A stretch of DNA of 62,064 bases from assembly GCA_028873575.1 (NCBI GenBank), contig JAGWHY010000005.1, positions 1-62,064 of the forward strand. Direction: 5' to 3'. The position numbers and the translations under genes were made by a program. Numbering within the stretch: position 1 is the first letter of the stretch; the number at the start of each line of letters is the position of its first letter. The notes beneath the pieces are model-generated. The model did no database searches and had not been told where the DNA came from. It was given only the letters and a program-made list of their open reading frames with translations. This document shows positions 15,706-23,699 of the stretch, in pieces. The DNA comes from Acidobacteriota bacterium. GTDB lineage: Bacteria; Actinomycetota; Acidimicrobiia; Acidimicrobiales; RAAP-2.

Positions 15706-17097
15706 TTAACGTTGTGCGTGTGTAGCTAGCAGGCTAATAACTGCGTTGGTGACGCCAACCGCCATGTCGAGATCGAGCATCTCGTCGATCCCGTGCGCGT
15801 TGGAGTGAGGTCCGAGCACGCCCGTCGCGACAAAGGGCGCGCTGGGGTAGCGCCGGGCCAGCGAGCCGAGAAAGGGAATCGTCCCGCCCTCACCCGTAAA
15901 GCCGGGTTCGCGCCCGAAGGCCACGCGTGACGCTTCCTCCAAGGCGGCGTCGAGCCACGGCGAAAGTGGTGGCGCGACCCATCCGCTCGCGGCGTGGGAG
16001 TGTACGTCGACGCTCGCGTTGGCCGGGACGTTGGTCGTCAAGAGTCGCTCGACGGCCGCGCGCGCGACCTCCGCGTCCACACTCGGCGGCAGGCGAAACG
16101 AAAGTACCGCCGTCGTCGAGGGTCGCAGCACGTTCCCGGCAACGTCGGGGGTGGGAATACCGCCCATGCCCACGATGGAAAGCGTGGGCGCCCAGGTGCG
16201 TCGCAGGAGACGATCGGCGCCGTCACGACCCATGAGACGAAGTCCCTCCAACGTCGGAAGTTCTTTGGCCACGACGTCGCCGAACTCTTCAAAAATCTTC
16301 GTCGCGGCGCGCACGTGGCTGTCGGGGATGGTCGCCTGCAGTTCCGGGACAAGGACCTCACCAGTCGTCGAGTCCTCAACGCGATCGAGAAGTTCGCGCA
16401 GGATGCGAAATGAGGAGGGAACGACGCCGCTCGCCACGCCACTGTGTTGACCTTGAGAGAGAACTTTGACGGTTAACTCAACGTTCAAGACTCCGCGCAG
16501 CGAGGTCGTCACCCAAAGTCGGTCGTAGGTAAGCGCGCCGGAGTCCAAACAGATCATGAGTTCAACCTGACCCAGGTGTGTCGCGAGCGCGTCGAGATGC
16601 GCCTCGAGGTCGGGACTGCCGCTCTCTTCACTCGCCTCAATCAAGACCACGTAGCGGCCGTGGGCGACGTGGGCGGCCTCGAGTGCCTCGAGGGCCAGCA
16701 GGGCCGCGAACGTCGAATAGCCGTCGTCAGCGACCCCACGGCCGAACAGTCGATTACCTCGTCGCACGGGTGAAAAAGGTCCGAGCCCGTCACTCCAGTC
16801 GCCGAGAGGTGGCTGCTTGTCCAGGTGGCCGTAGAGCACCACGGTGTCGGCGTGCTCGTTCGTGGCTTCAACGGTGACGACCAGGAGGGGAGTGCGATTC
16901 GCCAGTCGCTGGACGGCGACCTCAAATTTGGCGAGTCGTCGTTGGCGACACCAATCGACGAGTAGACCCAGCGCCTCTTCGATATGGCCGTGTTCTTCCC
17001 AGTGCGCGTCGAACATTGGTGACAGCGCCGGTATCGCGGTGTAACGCGTAAGGGCGTCGAGTGCGTCACGTTCAAAATCGGCGAGGGTCAGCAGCAT
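15706..17097 (-). CDS. M20-family metallopeptidase
   Basis: This 463-residue protein is a di-zinc peptidase of the ArgE/DapE/CPG2 clan. Metal and catalytic residues can be seen: H91 and D93 in LYGHLDKQP, D124 in GRGVADDG, and E157-E158 in IEASEESGS. A dimerisation domain with TLSIVGMGG and FRLPPSVDAEV follows, and the C-terminal metal ligand region is THAxx-like near GPHSNAHGIDEMLDL. The family hydrolyses dipeptides or acylated amino acids, and this member looks like a dipeptidase. The ATG is preceded directly by GGGAGG, too close for a ribosome site, and before that by TAGCGT, giving leaderless spacing. Confidence 0.88.
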   Translation of the reverse strand: MLLTLADFERDALDALTRYTAIPALSPMFDAHWEEHGHIEEALGLLVDWCRQRRLAKFEVAVQRLANRTPLLVVTVEATNEHADTVVLYGHLDKQPPLGDWSDGLGPFSPVRRGNRLFGRGVADDGYSTFAALLALEALEAAHVAHGRYVVLIEASEESGSPDLEAHLDALATHLGQVELMICLDSGALTYDRLWVTTSLRGVLNVELTVKVLSQGQHSGVASGVVPSSFRILRELLDRVEDSTTGEVLVPELQATIPDSHVRAATKIFEEFGDVVAKELPTLEGLRLMGRDGADRLLRRTWAPTLSIVGMGGIPTPDVAGNVLRPSTTAVLSFRLPPSVDAEVARAAVERLLTTNVPANASVDVHSHAASGWVAPPLSPWLDAALEEASRVAFGREPGFTGEGGTIPFLGSLARRYPSAPFVATGVLGPHSNAHGIDEMLDLDMAVGVTNAVISLLATHAQR

Positions 17098-17103
17098 CCT
17101 CCC

Positions 17104-17109
17104 ACGCTA
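17104..17109 (-). promoter_or_regulatory. Leaderless -10 element (TAGCGT) before the M20 peptidase gene
   Basis: TAGCGT on the minus strand is 6 bases from the ATG at 17097. The 23-bp spacer after the AlkA-like gene therefore may hold an internal promoter. Confidence 0.45.
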
Positions 17110-17120
17110 CCGTCGACGCG

Positions 17121-17738
17121 TCACGACGACTCGAGCGCGCGCCAGCAGTACCAGGCCAGCGCCGAGCGATGTCCGGCGAACGCGTCGCCGGCCGCGCGCA
17201 AGGTGCGCTCGTCGATCGTTTCGTCAAGTCCGTGCAGTCGAGACCAGCCCGCGCGTACGCCGTAGTCGCCTACGGGCCACACGTCGCGACGCCCCAACGC
17301 GTTCATGAGATACATCTGCGCGCTCCAGGGTCCGAGTCCGCGGATCGCGGTGATTTCGGCCGCGACGTCGCCGTCGGGCATTCGTCCGTGTAAGTCGAGG
17401 TTTATCTGTCCCGAACGCGTCGCCGTGGCGAGGGCGATCATCGCGGCCGCTTTGGCGTTCGAAAGTCCGACCGCGCGCAGCCGATCGTGGCCGGCGCGCA
17501 GAACTGAACTCGGCGTTATTTCAAAGGCGCACGCCTCGATGACGCGGCCGTGGATCGTGCTGGCCGCCTTGGTAGCGAGGAGTTGAAAAGTGATGGTGCG
17601 CGCGAGCGCGGGAAAGCGTTCCGCGACTTGCACGGGACGTCGCGCCGGGGGAGGTCCGACGCGATCAACGAGGGGCGCGAACAACGCGTCGCGCTCCACG
17701 ATCAGACGGGCGACGTCGTGTCGAGTGGGGGGACGCAT
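17121..17738 (-). CDS. AlkA-like DNA-3-methyladenine glycosylase (HhH-GPD)
   Basis: This 205-residue base-excision repair protein has the helix-hairpin-helix-GPD fold. The hairpin is IRGLGPWSAQMYLM, and the catalytic aspartate is D158 in VWPVGDYGVR. It lacks the extra N-terminal domain of E. coli AlkA and the iron-sulfur cysteines of Nth/MutY, so it is closest to the short DNA-3-methyladenine glycosylase II type that removes alkylated purines. It starts 2 bases after the LysR-type gene ends, so the regulator and this enzyme share a transcript. Confidence 0.85.
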   Translation of the reverse strand: MRPPTRHDVARLIVERDALFAPLVDRVGPPPARRPVQVAERFPALARTITFQLLATKAASTIHGRVIEACAFEITPSSVLRAGHDRLRAVGLSNAKAAAMIALATATRSGQINLDLHGRMPDGDVAAEITAIRGLGPWSAQMYLMNALGRRDVWPVGDYGVRAGWSRLHGLDETIDERTLRAAGDAFAGHRSALAWYCWRALESS

Positions 17739-17740
17739 CG

Positions 17741-18676
17741 TCAGGACTTGGTTGAGGCGTGCGCGCGAGGTAGGTAGACACCCTTCGGCGCGTTCGTCGC
17801 GTGCGTGACCACGTCGACCAGGAGGGATTGAATCGCGCGCACCGGCGCGGGCGGAAAGCCGTAGCGACGGGCCGCTAACACGACGCGACGCCGCGCGATG
17901 CCGTCGATTTCGAGTGCCACGAAGTTCGCGCGCAGGTGCGGCGAGAGCATCGTGGCCGGCAGGATCGATGGGCCGTGACCGTCGAAGGTCATCGAGGCAA
18001 TCGTTCGCAGTCCGTCAAGTTCCACGAGTGCGTTAAGTTCAACGCCCACCGCCCGGCTCGCGTCGTCGATTTCGCGACGGATGGGTGTGCCTTGCAAGGG
18101 CAACAAGACGTCGTAGCGCGCAATCGTCGCGAAGCTGAGGGGTCGGGGTTCGCGCGCGAGGGCGTGTTCGCGATGGGCAATGACGACGAGGTCTTCGGTG
18201 AACAGATCCGTCTCGGACAGCTCGGGCGACACAATGGGCCAGGCGAGCACCGCGAGATCAAGCTGGCCATTGACGAGGCGTGGTTCGAGTGCCGAGTTGG
18301 TGCCCTCCGAAATACGAAGGGTCAGGTGAGGGAAATTCGTGCGCAGTGATTCGAGCAGTAACGGCACGATCCACCGTCCGGCCGTGCCAATCATGCCGAG
18401 GGTGACGTCGCCACGAATGTCAGCCTTGAGCTCCGAAACGTCCGAGGCGATGGCGCGCACTTCGTGCAAGATGCGCCGGGCTCGCTCAACGACGACCGTC
18501 CCCGACTCGGTGAGAGCCCCGGTCGCACGATCGACGAGTTCGGTCGCGAGCTCACTTTCGAGACGCGCGACGCGACTTGAAATATTGGACTGCACCGTGC
18601 CGAGTACGTCGGCCGCGGCCGAGAAGGTGCCGTAGTCGGCAATTCCCACCAAAGCCTCGAGTTGGCGAATCTCCAT
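17741..18676 (-). CDS. LysR-type transcriptional regulator
   Basis: This 311-residue regulator begins with the LysR helix-turn-helix MEIRQLEALVGIADYGTFSAAADVLG, followed by SNISSRVARLE and the linker helix. The remaining part is a periplasmic-binding-protein-like effector domain (about residues 90-295). The ligand and targets are unknown. LysR proteins often act on divergent neighbours, and here the divergent transcript is the 6C-like RNA followed by murT. The ATG is preceded by a perfect TATAAT with a 6-base spacer, so the mRNA is likely leaderless. The same gene group continues into the AlkA-like glycosylase. Confidence 0.9.
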   Translation of the reverse strand: MEIRQLEALVGIADYGTFSAAADVLGTVQSNISSRVARLESELATELVDRATGALTESGTVVVERARRILHEVRAIASDVSELKADIRGDVTLGMIGTAGRWIVPLLLESLRTNFPHLTLRISEGTNSALEPRLVNGQLDLAVLAWPIVSPELSETDLFTEDLVVIAHREHALAREPRPLSFATIARYDVLLPLQGTPIRREIDDASRAVGVELNALVELDGLRTIASMTFDGHGPSILPATMLSPHLRANFVALEIDGIARRRVVLAARRYGFPPAPVRAIQSLLVDVVTHATNAPKGVYLPRAHASTKS

Positions 18677-18682
18677 GTATCA

Positions 18683-18688
18683 ATTATA
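18683..18688 (-). promoter_or_regulatory. Consensus -10 (TATAAT) giving leaderless LysR mRNA
   Basis: A perfect TATAAT on the minus strand ends 6 bases before the ATG at 18676. It is the clearest example of the spacing found before many genes here. No obvious -35 is seen at 17 bases. Confidence 0.7.
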
Positions 18689-18750
18689 GAGATGGAAACT
18701 ATCTGCTCTATCGTGTAGCGAGATAGGTACCGACACGACATACTGGTTTC

Positions 18751-18840
18751 AGCCGCAGTACTCAAATCCCCCCCTGAGTAACTGAATGGTTTTGCGAAAG
18801 GGCCAACCATCCCCCCGGTTGGCCCTTTCGCCATTTTTAA
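18751..18840 (+). ncRNA. 6C-like small RNA with two C-rich hairpin loops
   Basis: Two hairpins lie in the LysR-murT spacer. The first stem is CAGTACTCA (18756-18764) with TGAGTAACTG (18775-18784, one bulged A) and a loop containing seven C. The second is a perfect 15-bp stem (18794-18808 with 18817-18831) with loop ATCCCCCC, followed by a T5 run. Two hairpins, each with at least six C in the loop, and a terminator as the second one are the defining features of the actinobacterial 6C RNA class. In M. tuberculosis this RNA is reported to pair with G-rich mRNA through its loops. The 5' end is inferred from a possible -10 (TACTGG or CATACT near 18739-18746). Confidence 0.88.
18794..18838 (+). terminator. 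Rho-independent terminator of the 6C-like RNA
   Basis: A perfect 15-bp GC-rich stem with an 8-base loop ATCCCCCC is followed after CA by TTTTT. It ends the small RNA before the murT promoter at 18848. Confidence 0.85.
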
Positions 18841-18847
18841 ACGTGAT

Positions 18848-18853
18848 TAGCGT
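18848..18853 (+). promoter_or_regulatory. Leaderless -10 element (TAGCGT) before murT
   Basis: TAGCGT lies 7 bases before the ATG at 18861, directly after the 6C-like terminator. This gives murT-gatD its own promoter and supports the shorter murT start. Confidence 0.5.
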
Positions 18854-18860
18854 GGAGCGT

Positions 18861-20075
18861 ATGCCGTCAGCGCTGAAGACCCGCGACCGACTGGCCGTGA
18901 CGGGTGTTCGCATCGTGAACCAACTCTCGCGACGACTCGGTCGAGGGTCGGGTACGGTCGCCGGCGGGCGTTTTGGGCTTCGGGTTGACCCCAGACTCCT
19001 GCGCGTTCTCGCCCAGGGTCGCGAGGTGGCTCTCGTGTCGGGCACGAACGGCAAGACCACGACGACGGCAATGATTCGCGAGGGATGGGCGGGTGACGTC
19101 GCCAGCAATACCTCGGGATCGAACATGCCCGAGGGCCACGTGGCCGCGCTCGTCGCGTCGGCGAGTTCGCGCGTCGTCCTTGAGGTGGACGAAAAGTGGC
19201 TCGACGTGACAGTGCGCGATTGCGCGCCGCGGGTCGTGGTTCTCTTGAATCTCTCCCGAGACCAACTCGATCGGTCCAATGAAGTACGAGCCATCGCCGA
19301 ACGATGGCGCTCGCTCTGGGCAACGGTCGAAACGGCGAGTGTCGTGGTCGTCGCGAACGCGAACGATCCTCTCGTGGTCTACGCCAGTGAAACGGCGGCG
19401 CACGTACGTTGGTGCGACGTCGAAACCTCGTGGACGGCGGACGCCGTGTCGTGTCCCAAGTGCACCCAGACGCTGCACTTCGCCGGAGCGAACTGGCACT
19501 GCGCCTGCGGTTTCGCGAGGCCCACGCCCTCGACGTCGCTCCACGACGATCAGCTGCAGGTGGGTGCCGCGACGAGGACGCTGCGGCTCGCACTTCCGGG
19601 AGCCTTCAATCTGGCGAACGCGGCGATGGCCCTGACGGCCGTGCACGAATTGGGTGTCGACGTCGCTGAGGCGAGTCAGCGCGTCGCGCAACTGTCGGAC
19701 GTGGCGGGTCGATTTAGTCGACGACACTGGCGAGGTCACGATCTTCGCTTAACACTGGCGAAGAATCCCGCGGGTTTCGCCGCGATGCTGGCGACGATTC
19801 GTGACCTGCCGGGAGAGATTTGGATATCGATTAACGCGCGCGTGGCCGACGGACGTGATCCATCGTGGCTCTACGACGTCCCGTTCGCGCAGTTGCGTGG
19901 CCGAGTCGTGCACTGCTTTGGTGAACGACGACTCGATCTCGCGACGTGTCTCGACTACGCGGGGGTCGATTACGTGCTGTGCAGCGAAGATTCGCCCCCC
20001 TCACCGAACGGACCGGTGACGGTCTTGGCGAACTACACGGCGTTTCAGGACTGGCTCGTGAGGTCGACCAAGTGA
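18861..20075 (+). CDS. murT: Lipid II isoglutaminyl synthase, MurT subunit
   Basis: This 404-residue Mur-ligase-like protein, with GatD, amidates the D-Glu of the lipid II stem peptide. The ATP motif is SGTNGKTTTTA (residues 60-70). The family-specific zinc ribbon is inserted in the middle domain and has four cysteines, SCPKC and HCACG. The C-terminal DUF1727 region follows, including YDVPFAQL and AGVDYVLC. A longer frame from 18786 would start inside the small RNA terminator, so ATG 18861 is chosen. The stop overlaps the gatD GTG by 4 bp. Amidation is needed for peptidoglycan crosslinking in several Gram-positive bacteria. Confidence 0.93.
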   Translation: MPSALKTRDRLAVTGVRIVNQLSRRLGRGSGTVAGGRFGLRVDPRLLRVLAQGREVALVSGTNGKTTTTAMIREGWAGDVASNTSGSNMPEGHVAALVASASSRVVLEVDEKWLDVTVRDCAPRVVVLLNLSRDQLDRSNEVRAIAERWRSLWATVETASVVVVANANDPLVVYASETAAHVRWCDVETSWTADAVSCPKCTQTLHFAGANWHCACGFARPTPSTSLHDDQLQVGAATRTLRLALPGAFNLANAAMALTAVHELGVDVAEASQRVAQLSDVAGRFSRRHWRGHDLRLTLAKNPAGFAAMLATIRDLPGEIWISINARVADGRDPSWLYDVPFAQLRGRVVHCFGERRLDLATCLDYAGVDYVLCSEDSPPSPNGPVTVLANYTAFQDWLVRSTK

Positions 20076-20749
20076 TTCGCGTCGCGACCTTGTTGCCCGA
20101 ACTGCTCGGCACCTACGGCGACGGCGGCAACGCCGTGGTGATGGCGACGAGGGCGCGACGACGGGGCTTCGACGTCGAGTTGATCGAAGTCGGCGTCGAC
20201 GACCCGTTACCGGACGCGAACCTCTTTTTACTCGGCGGTGGCGAGGACGGACCGCAGCGCCACGCGACCGAGGTGCTACACGCTCGTGGGCTCGCGGAGG
20301 CGTACCGCGCCGGCGCGCACGTGCTCGCCGTCTGTGCGGGCCTGCAGATCCTGGGTACGCACTTTTGCGTTGAGGGCGACGATCGCTTCGAGGGACTAGG
20401 GCTCGTCGACGCCGTGACGACGCGCGGCGTCAAGCGCAGCGTTGGCGAACTCGCGGTGCTGGTCGGCGGGCGACACCTGGTCGGCTTTGAAAATCACGGT
20501 GGCGTCACCACGCTTGGCGAGGGCGTCGCGCCACTCGGTCGCGTGGTGCGGGGGCGTGGCAGCGATGGTGACGTCGACGGGTTTCGGGCGCCGCGTCTCT
20601 GGGCGACGTACGCTCACGGCCCCGTGCTAGCCCTGAATCCCTGGTTCGCGGATGAGATTTTGGCGTCGGTCGTAAGCGCGGAGTTGGCGGCGCTGCCGAC
20701 GGTGGCCGATCAGCTCTACGCCGAGCGTCTCCGCGCGCTGGGTCTTTAA
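20072..20749 (+). CDS. gatD: Lipid II isoglutaminyl synthase, glutaminase subunit GatD
   Basis: This 225-residue CobB/CobQ-like glutamine amidotransferase releases ammonia for MurT. It has the nucleophile C88 in LAVCAGLQILG, the preceding FLLGGGEDGPQ loop, GFENHGG, and the catalytic histidine in ATYAHGPVLALNPW, as in known GatD proteins. GTG 20072 overlaps the murT stop (GTGA), which fixes the start and indicates translational coupling of the two subunits. The 3' end overlaps the convergent plsC-like gene by 4 bp. Confidence 0.93.
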   Translation: MIRVATLLPELLGTYGDGGNAVVMATRARRRGFDVELIEVGVDDPLPDANLFLLGGGEDGPQRHATEVLHARGLAEAYRAGAHVLAVCAGLQILGTHFCVEGDDRFEGLGLVDAVTTRGVKRSVGELAVLVGGRHLVGFENHGGVTTLGEGVAPLGRVVRGRGSDGDVDGFRAPRLWATYAHGPVLALNPWFADEILASVVSAELAALPTVADQLYAERLRALGL

Positions 20750-21480
20750 TTCGAATCGCGAACGATTCCGTAGTCGGGATTGCCGCTGACCTCGCGACCG
20801 AGTTGTTCGACCGCCGCCTCGATTCGCGCGTTGAAGTGGCGAATGCTTTCGCCTTCGTCGCTGCGCAGTGGTTTGTCGAAGGCCACGATGACGCGATGGC
20901 GACGGCGCCGTGGCACGTCCACGTACATCGGCGCCTTCGCCCACTTGGGTCCCTGGAGAAAACCTGATTCGTGGACGTAGGTGGGAATCACGCTGGCCCC
21001 GGCGCGTTCAGCGAGGTAGGCCGCGCCACCCTTGAACTCGTGCAACATGCCGTCAGGCGTACGACCACCCTCGGGGTAGATCAACAGGTTCCAGTGGTCT
21101 TGCACGAGATCGAGTGCGATTTGGGCGCTACGGCGATTGACTTTGTGACGATCGACGGGGATCGCGTTGAACATCAAGACGGTGCGCCGGGCGGTACGCC
21201 GATCCATGAAGAAGTTGTCCATCGCGGCGGCGACGACCGTGCGATTGCGAATTTTGGCGGGGAGCGCACTGAGGACGAGGGCCGTGTCCAGATGGCTCGC
21301 GTGATTTGCGGTGAAGATGACGGGCCGCGAGCCCTCGAGATTTTCGAGTCCTCGTACCTCTAAGTGCGCCGCCCACTGGAGATAGGGCCGAAAGAGAAAG
21401 TGCTGAATGACGTGGCGAACGAATCGAGCGCTGTAACGCCGACCCCACGTCGTCGAGTAGTCGAGACCCAGTTCGCTCAT
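20746..21480 (-). CDS. 1-acyl-sn-glycerol-3-phosphate acyltransferase family protein
   Basis: This 244-residue PlsC-type acyltransferase adds a fatty acyl chain to lysophosphatidic acid or a related glycerolipid at the membrane. Block I is NHASHLD with H60 and D65 (HxxxxD). Block III is YPEGGRTPDG, where the usual FPEGTRS has Gly in place of Thr. Block IV is ASVIPTYVHES. An N-terminal amphipathic region, HVIQHFLFRPYLQW, may anchor it. It follows the membrane protein gene at 21483-22148 by 2 bases and is likely cotranscribed with it. Confidence 0.88.
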   Translation of the reverse strand: MSELGLDYSTTWGRRYSARFVRHVIQHFLFRPYLQWAAHLEVRGLENLEGSRPVIFTANHASHLDTALVLSALPAKIRNRTVVAAAMDNFFMDRRTARRTVLMFNAIPVDRHKVNRRSAQIALDLVQDHWNLLIYPEGGRTPDGMLHEFKGGAAYLAERAGASVIPTYVHESGFLQGPKWAKAPMYVDVPRRRRHRVIVAFDKPLRSDEGESIRHFNARIEAAVEQLGREVSGNPDYGIVRDSN

Positions 21481-21482
21481 CG

Positions 21483-22148
21483 CTAGCGGCGGCGCGTGTT
21501 CTGTTTCTTGGGCGTGTAGCGCTTCGACGCGGCGGGCGTCTTGACGTCCGCGGTGGCCGACGACGCCGATCGGTTCGAGGAACGTCGTCCGTCACCACGG
21601 GCACTCTTTCGCGCGGCGGCCTGTTCGCGGGCGGCCCGATTGGCGCCCTTGAAGGAGGCGTCGCCGTACTTCTGTAGTCGGAACGCGCGCATAATGAGCC
21701 AGACGCCGAGGAGTAGGTAGAGCGGTCCGAAGAAGACGCCGTTACCCAGTCCCAGGAAAATCGCGAACGTGGCCACGCCCGCGCGCTTGCGGCGCCACGT
21801 GAAGTAACTGATCGCGATGGCGACGATCATGATGAAGAAGAATCGAAACTCCCACGAACCTTGTGAAACGTGCGTGATCTGTTCGCAGCTCCGCGACACG
21901 AAGTGAAAGCCCTTGGGACAGCTCCCGTTCGCGAGCGTGGACGCCTTGGTGACCGTGGGCTGGTTGCGGGCCCACAACAGTGCCGTAAAAGCGGCGAGGG
22001 CGTACGCGAAAACGGCGGCGGCCCAACTGACGCGTTGTTCGAGTTGATTAAGCCCCAGAATCTCTGAACGGGGCGCGAGTGACTGGCGACGGCGACGTCG
22101 CGGGCGCGGCGCGAGGCGGGGCGAAGATGAGTCGTCGAGATCGGGCAC
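21483..22148 (-). CDS. Membrane protein of unknown function
   Basis: This 221-residue protein is not recognised. An arginine-rich cytoplasmic N-terminus (residues 17-27) is followed by a membrane helix (about 41-59), then an extracytoplasmic loop with two cysteines (GSCPKGFHFVSRSCEQI) that could form a disulfide. Two or three further hydrophobic segments follow (about 100-150). The last 70 residues are a basic, Ala/Arg/Ser-rich tail that is probably disordered. It heads a two-gene unit with the acyltransferase, suggesting a link to envelope lipid metabolism. GTG 22148 has TAACCT 6 bases upstream, indicating a leaderless mRNA. Confidence 0.7.
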   Translation of the reverse strand: MPDLDDSSSPRLAPRPRRRRRQSLAPRSEILGLNQLEQRVSWAAAVFAYALAAFTALLWARNQPTVTKASTLANGSCPKGFHFVSRSCEQITHVSQGSWEFRFFFIMIVAIAISYFTWRRKRAGVATFAIFLGLGNGVFFGPLYLLLGVWLIMRAFRLQKYGDASFKGANRAAREQAAARKSARGDGRRSSNRSASSATADVKTPAASKRYTPKKQNTRRR

Positions 22149-22154
22149 GGGTGA

Positions 22155-22160
22155 AGGTTA
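22155..22160 (-). promoter_or_regulatory. Leaderless -10 element (TAACCT) before the membrane protein gene
   Basis: TAACCT on the minus strand is 6 bases before GTG 22148, with no Shine-Dalgarno sequence between. Confidence 0.4.
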
Positions 22161-22211
22161 CTTCGCGGGATTTTCGAGTGGGAATGTCCCAGCCAGTAGC
22201 ATGGGCGTCCC

Positions 22212-22285
22212 GGGCGCTTAGCTCAGTTGGTTAGAGCGCAGCCTTCACACGGCTGAGGTCGAGGGTTCGAGTCCCCCAGCGCCCA
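22212..22285 (+). tRNA. tRNA-Val (CAC)
   Basis: The 74-base cloverleaf has acceptor arms GGGCGCT and AGCGCCC, a D-arm with AGCTCAGTTGGTTAGAGC, and anticodon stem CAGCC/GGCTG around loop TTCACAC, giving anticodon CAC. The T-loop is TTCGAGT with a 5-bp T-stem (one A-C mismatch). CCA is not encoded. A possible -10 (TAGCAT, 22197-22202) lies 9 bases upstream. Confidence 0.95.
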
Positions 22286-22351
22286 CTACGTTCGCGAATC
22301 GCGCGCGGCTTGGGATTTGCGTGACGGTGGAGCGATAGCGTGGCGGCCACC

Positions 22352-23005
22352 ATGCGACTTAGCCACCAGGTACCCAACACGTCGTGGCGCGCGTCGTCGA
22401 CCTGGTCGCCGCGGGCGGCCACCTTCGTGCCGCTCGTTGGGGGGCTCACGCTGTTCGGCTTCGGTGAGGGGCTCCTCGTACAGTCGCGGTGGGGGGCGAC
22501 GCCGTGGACCGTCTTCGCTCAGGGCCTGGCGCGCCACCTCCACGTGTCCATCGGGTGGTCGACCGCGCTTATTAGTGCGGCGGTGCTGACGTTGTGGTGG
22601 CCCCTTCGCGAGCGACCCGGTTTTGGGACCATTTCGAACTTGATCATCATCGCACTGGTGTTGGACGTGACGACCGTGCTCCTCGCCTCGCCCGAGAGCG
22701 CGTTCGCGCGAGCAATCTACGTCGTGAGCGCAATCGTCGCTATCGGACTCGGTTCGGCGTTCTACCTCACGACGGGTCTCGGGCCGGGACCACGTGATGG
22801 ACTCATGACCAGTCTGCACCGACGTCTCGGAGTCAGCGTGGTGTACGTACGCCTGAGTATCGAAGTCACGGTGCTGATCATTGGCTGGCTCATGGGGGGC
22901 ACCGTGGGCGTCGGTACCGCGTTATTCGCGCTCACGATTGGCTTCAGCGTCGGCTGGGGGCTGCGGGGCGTCACGCTGATTGACCGGCGGCGATCACGTG
23001 ATTAG
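22352..23005 (+). CDS. YczE/YitT-type membrane protein
   Basis: This 217-residue protein has five or six hydrophobic segments and family-like text: GFGEGLLVQSRWGATPWTVFAQGLA near the first helix and YLTTGLGPGPRDGLMTSLHRR in the middle, repeated glycine-rich elements of the YczE/YyaS/YitT group. The function of this family is unknown. GTG 22340 upstream would add four residues. The stop lies within the first codons of the LysE-type gene, so the two are translationally coupled. It follows tRNA-Val by about 66 bases with no clear ribosome site. Confidence 0.75.
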   Translation: MRLSHQVPNTSWRASSTWSPRAATFVPLVGGLTLFGFGEGLLVQSRWGATPWTVFAQGLARHLHVSIGWSTALISAAVLTLWWPLRERPGFGTISNLIIIALVLDVTTVLLASPESAFARAIYVVSAIVAIGLGSAFYLTTGLGPGPRDGLMTSLHRRLGVSVVYVRLSIEVTVLIIGWLMGGTVGVGTALFALTIGFSVGWGLRGVTLIDRRRSRD

Positions 23006-23639
23006 CGGCGGACAGTTCGCGACCTTCTTCGTGGCCTCAATGGCCATCATCATGGTGCCCGGCCCGAGCGTGCTGTTCACGTTGGCCCGCGGGGTCGCGT
23101 GGGGACGCGCCGTCGCGGTGCTGACCGTACTGGGCAACAGCGTCGGCACGCTGATCTTGTCGGTGCTGGTCGCCGTGGGTCTGGGACCTCTGTTGTCGCG
23201 GAGCCACGTCTTTTCCGTCACGTTGCAGGTCGCGGGAGGGTCGTACCTCGTGTGGCTCGGCGTCCAGGCCTTTCGGCACCGTCACGAGCACGCGCGCGCC
23301 ATGCAGCAACGTGAGGCGAGTCGTCCGTCGAATTTGCACGTCATCCGTCAAGGCTTCACCGTGGGAATCTTGAACCCGAAGTCACTGGTCTTCTTCGCCG
23401 CGGTCTTTCCTCACTTCGTCGACCCCGCCAAGGGCAGCGCGACACTGCAACTACTCGTCTTCGGGGGCATTTTTAGCGTGATGGCCTTCTGCTCGGACGG
23501 CACGTGGGGCTTCATCGCGGGGACTGCCCGTGAATGGCTGTCGGACTCGCCGACGCGCTTGGTGACGCTGCGCACCGTTGGTTCGTGCGTCATGATGACC
23601 CTCGGCGTCTTGATACTCGCGAGTGCGGCCCACGCCTAA
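22998..23639 (+). CDS. LysE/RhtB family amino acid exporter
   Basis: This 213-residue membrane protein has about six hydrophobic segments. The N-terminal signature ASMAIIMVPGPSVLFTLARG, with the conserved PGP, and the mid-protein GFTVGILNPKSLVFFAAVFPHFV are characteristic of LysE/RhtB exporters. Such proteins export amino acids such as lysine, homoserine lactone or threonine, and the substrate is not predictable here. GTG 22998 (MISGGQFATFF) fits the family N-terminus better than TTG 22980, and it overlaps the previous stop by 8 bp. Confidence 0.9.
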   Translation: MISGGQFATFFVASMAIIMVPGPSVLFTLARGVAWGRAVAVLTVLGNSVGTLILSVLVAVGLGPLLSRSHVFSVTLQVAGGSYLVWLGVQAFRHRHEHARAMQQREASRPSNLHVIRQGFTVGILNPKSLVFFAAVFPHFVDPAKGSATLQLLVFGGIFSVMAFCSDGTWGFIAGTAREWLSDSPTRLVTLRTVGSCVMMTLGVLILASAAHA

Positions 23640-23699
23640 GCGCGAGGGCGTCGAGAGATCGTCACGTCGTTCCTACACTGCTAGGGCGAGGGAGCGACG

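Noticed and set aside
22286-22351. Imperfect inverted repeat GCGAATC/GATTTGC after tRNA-Val as a terminator
   Set aside because: Only a weak stem with a mismatch-like G-U pair and no T tract.
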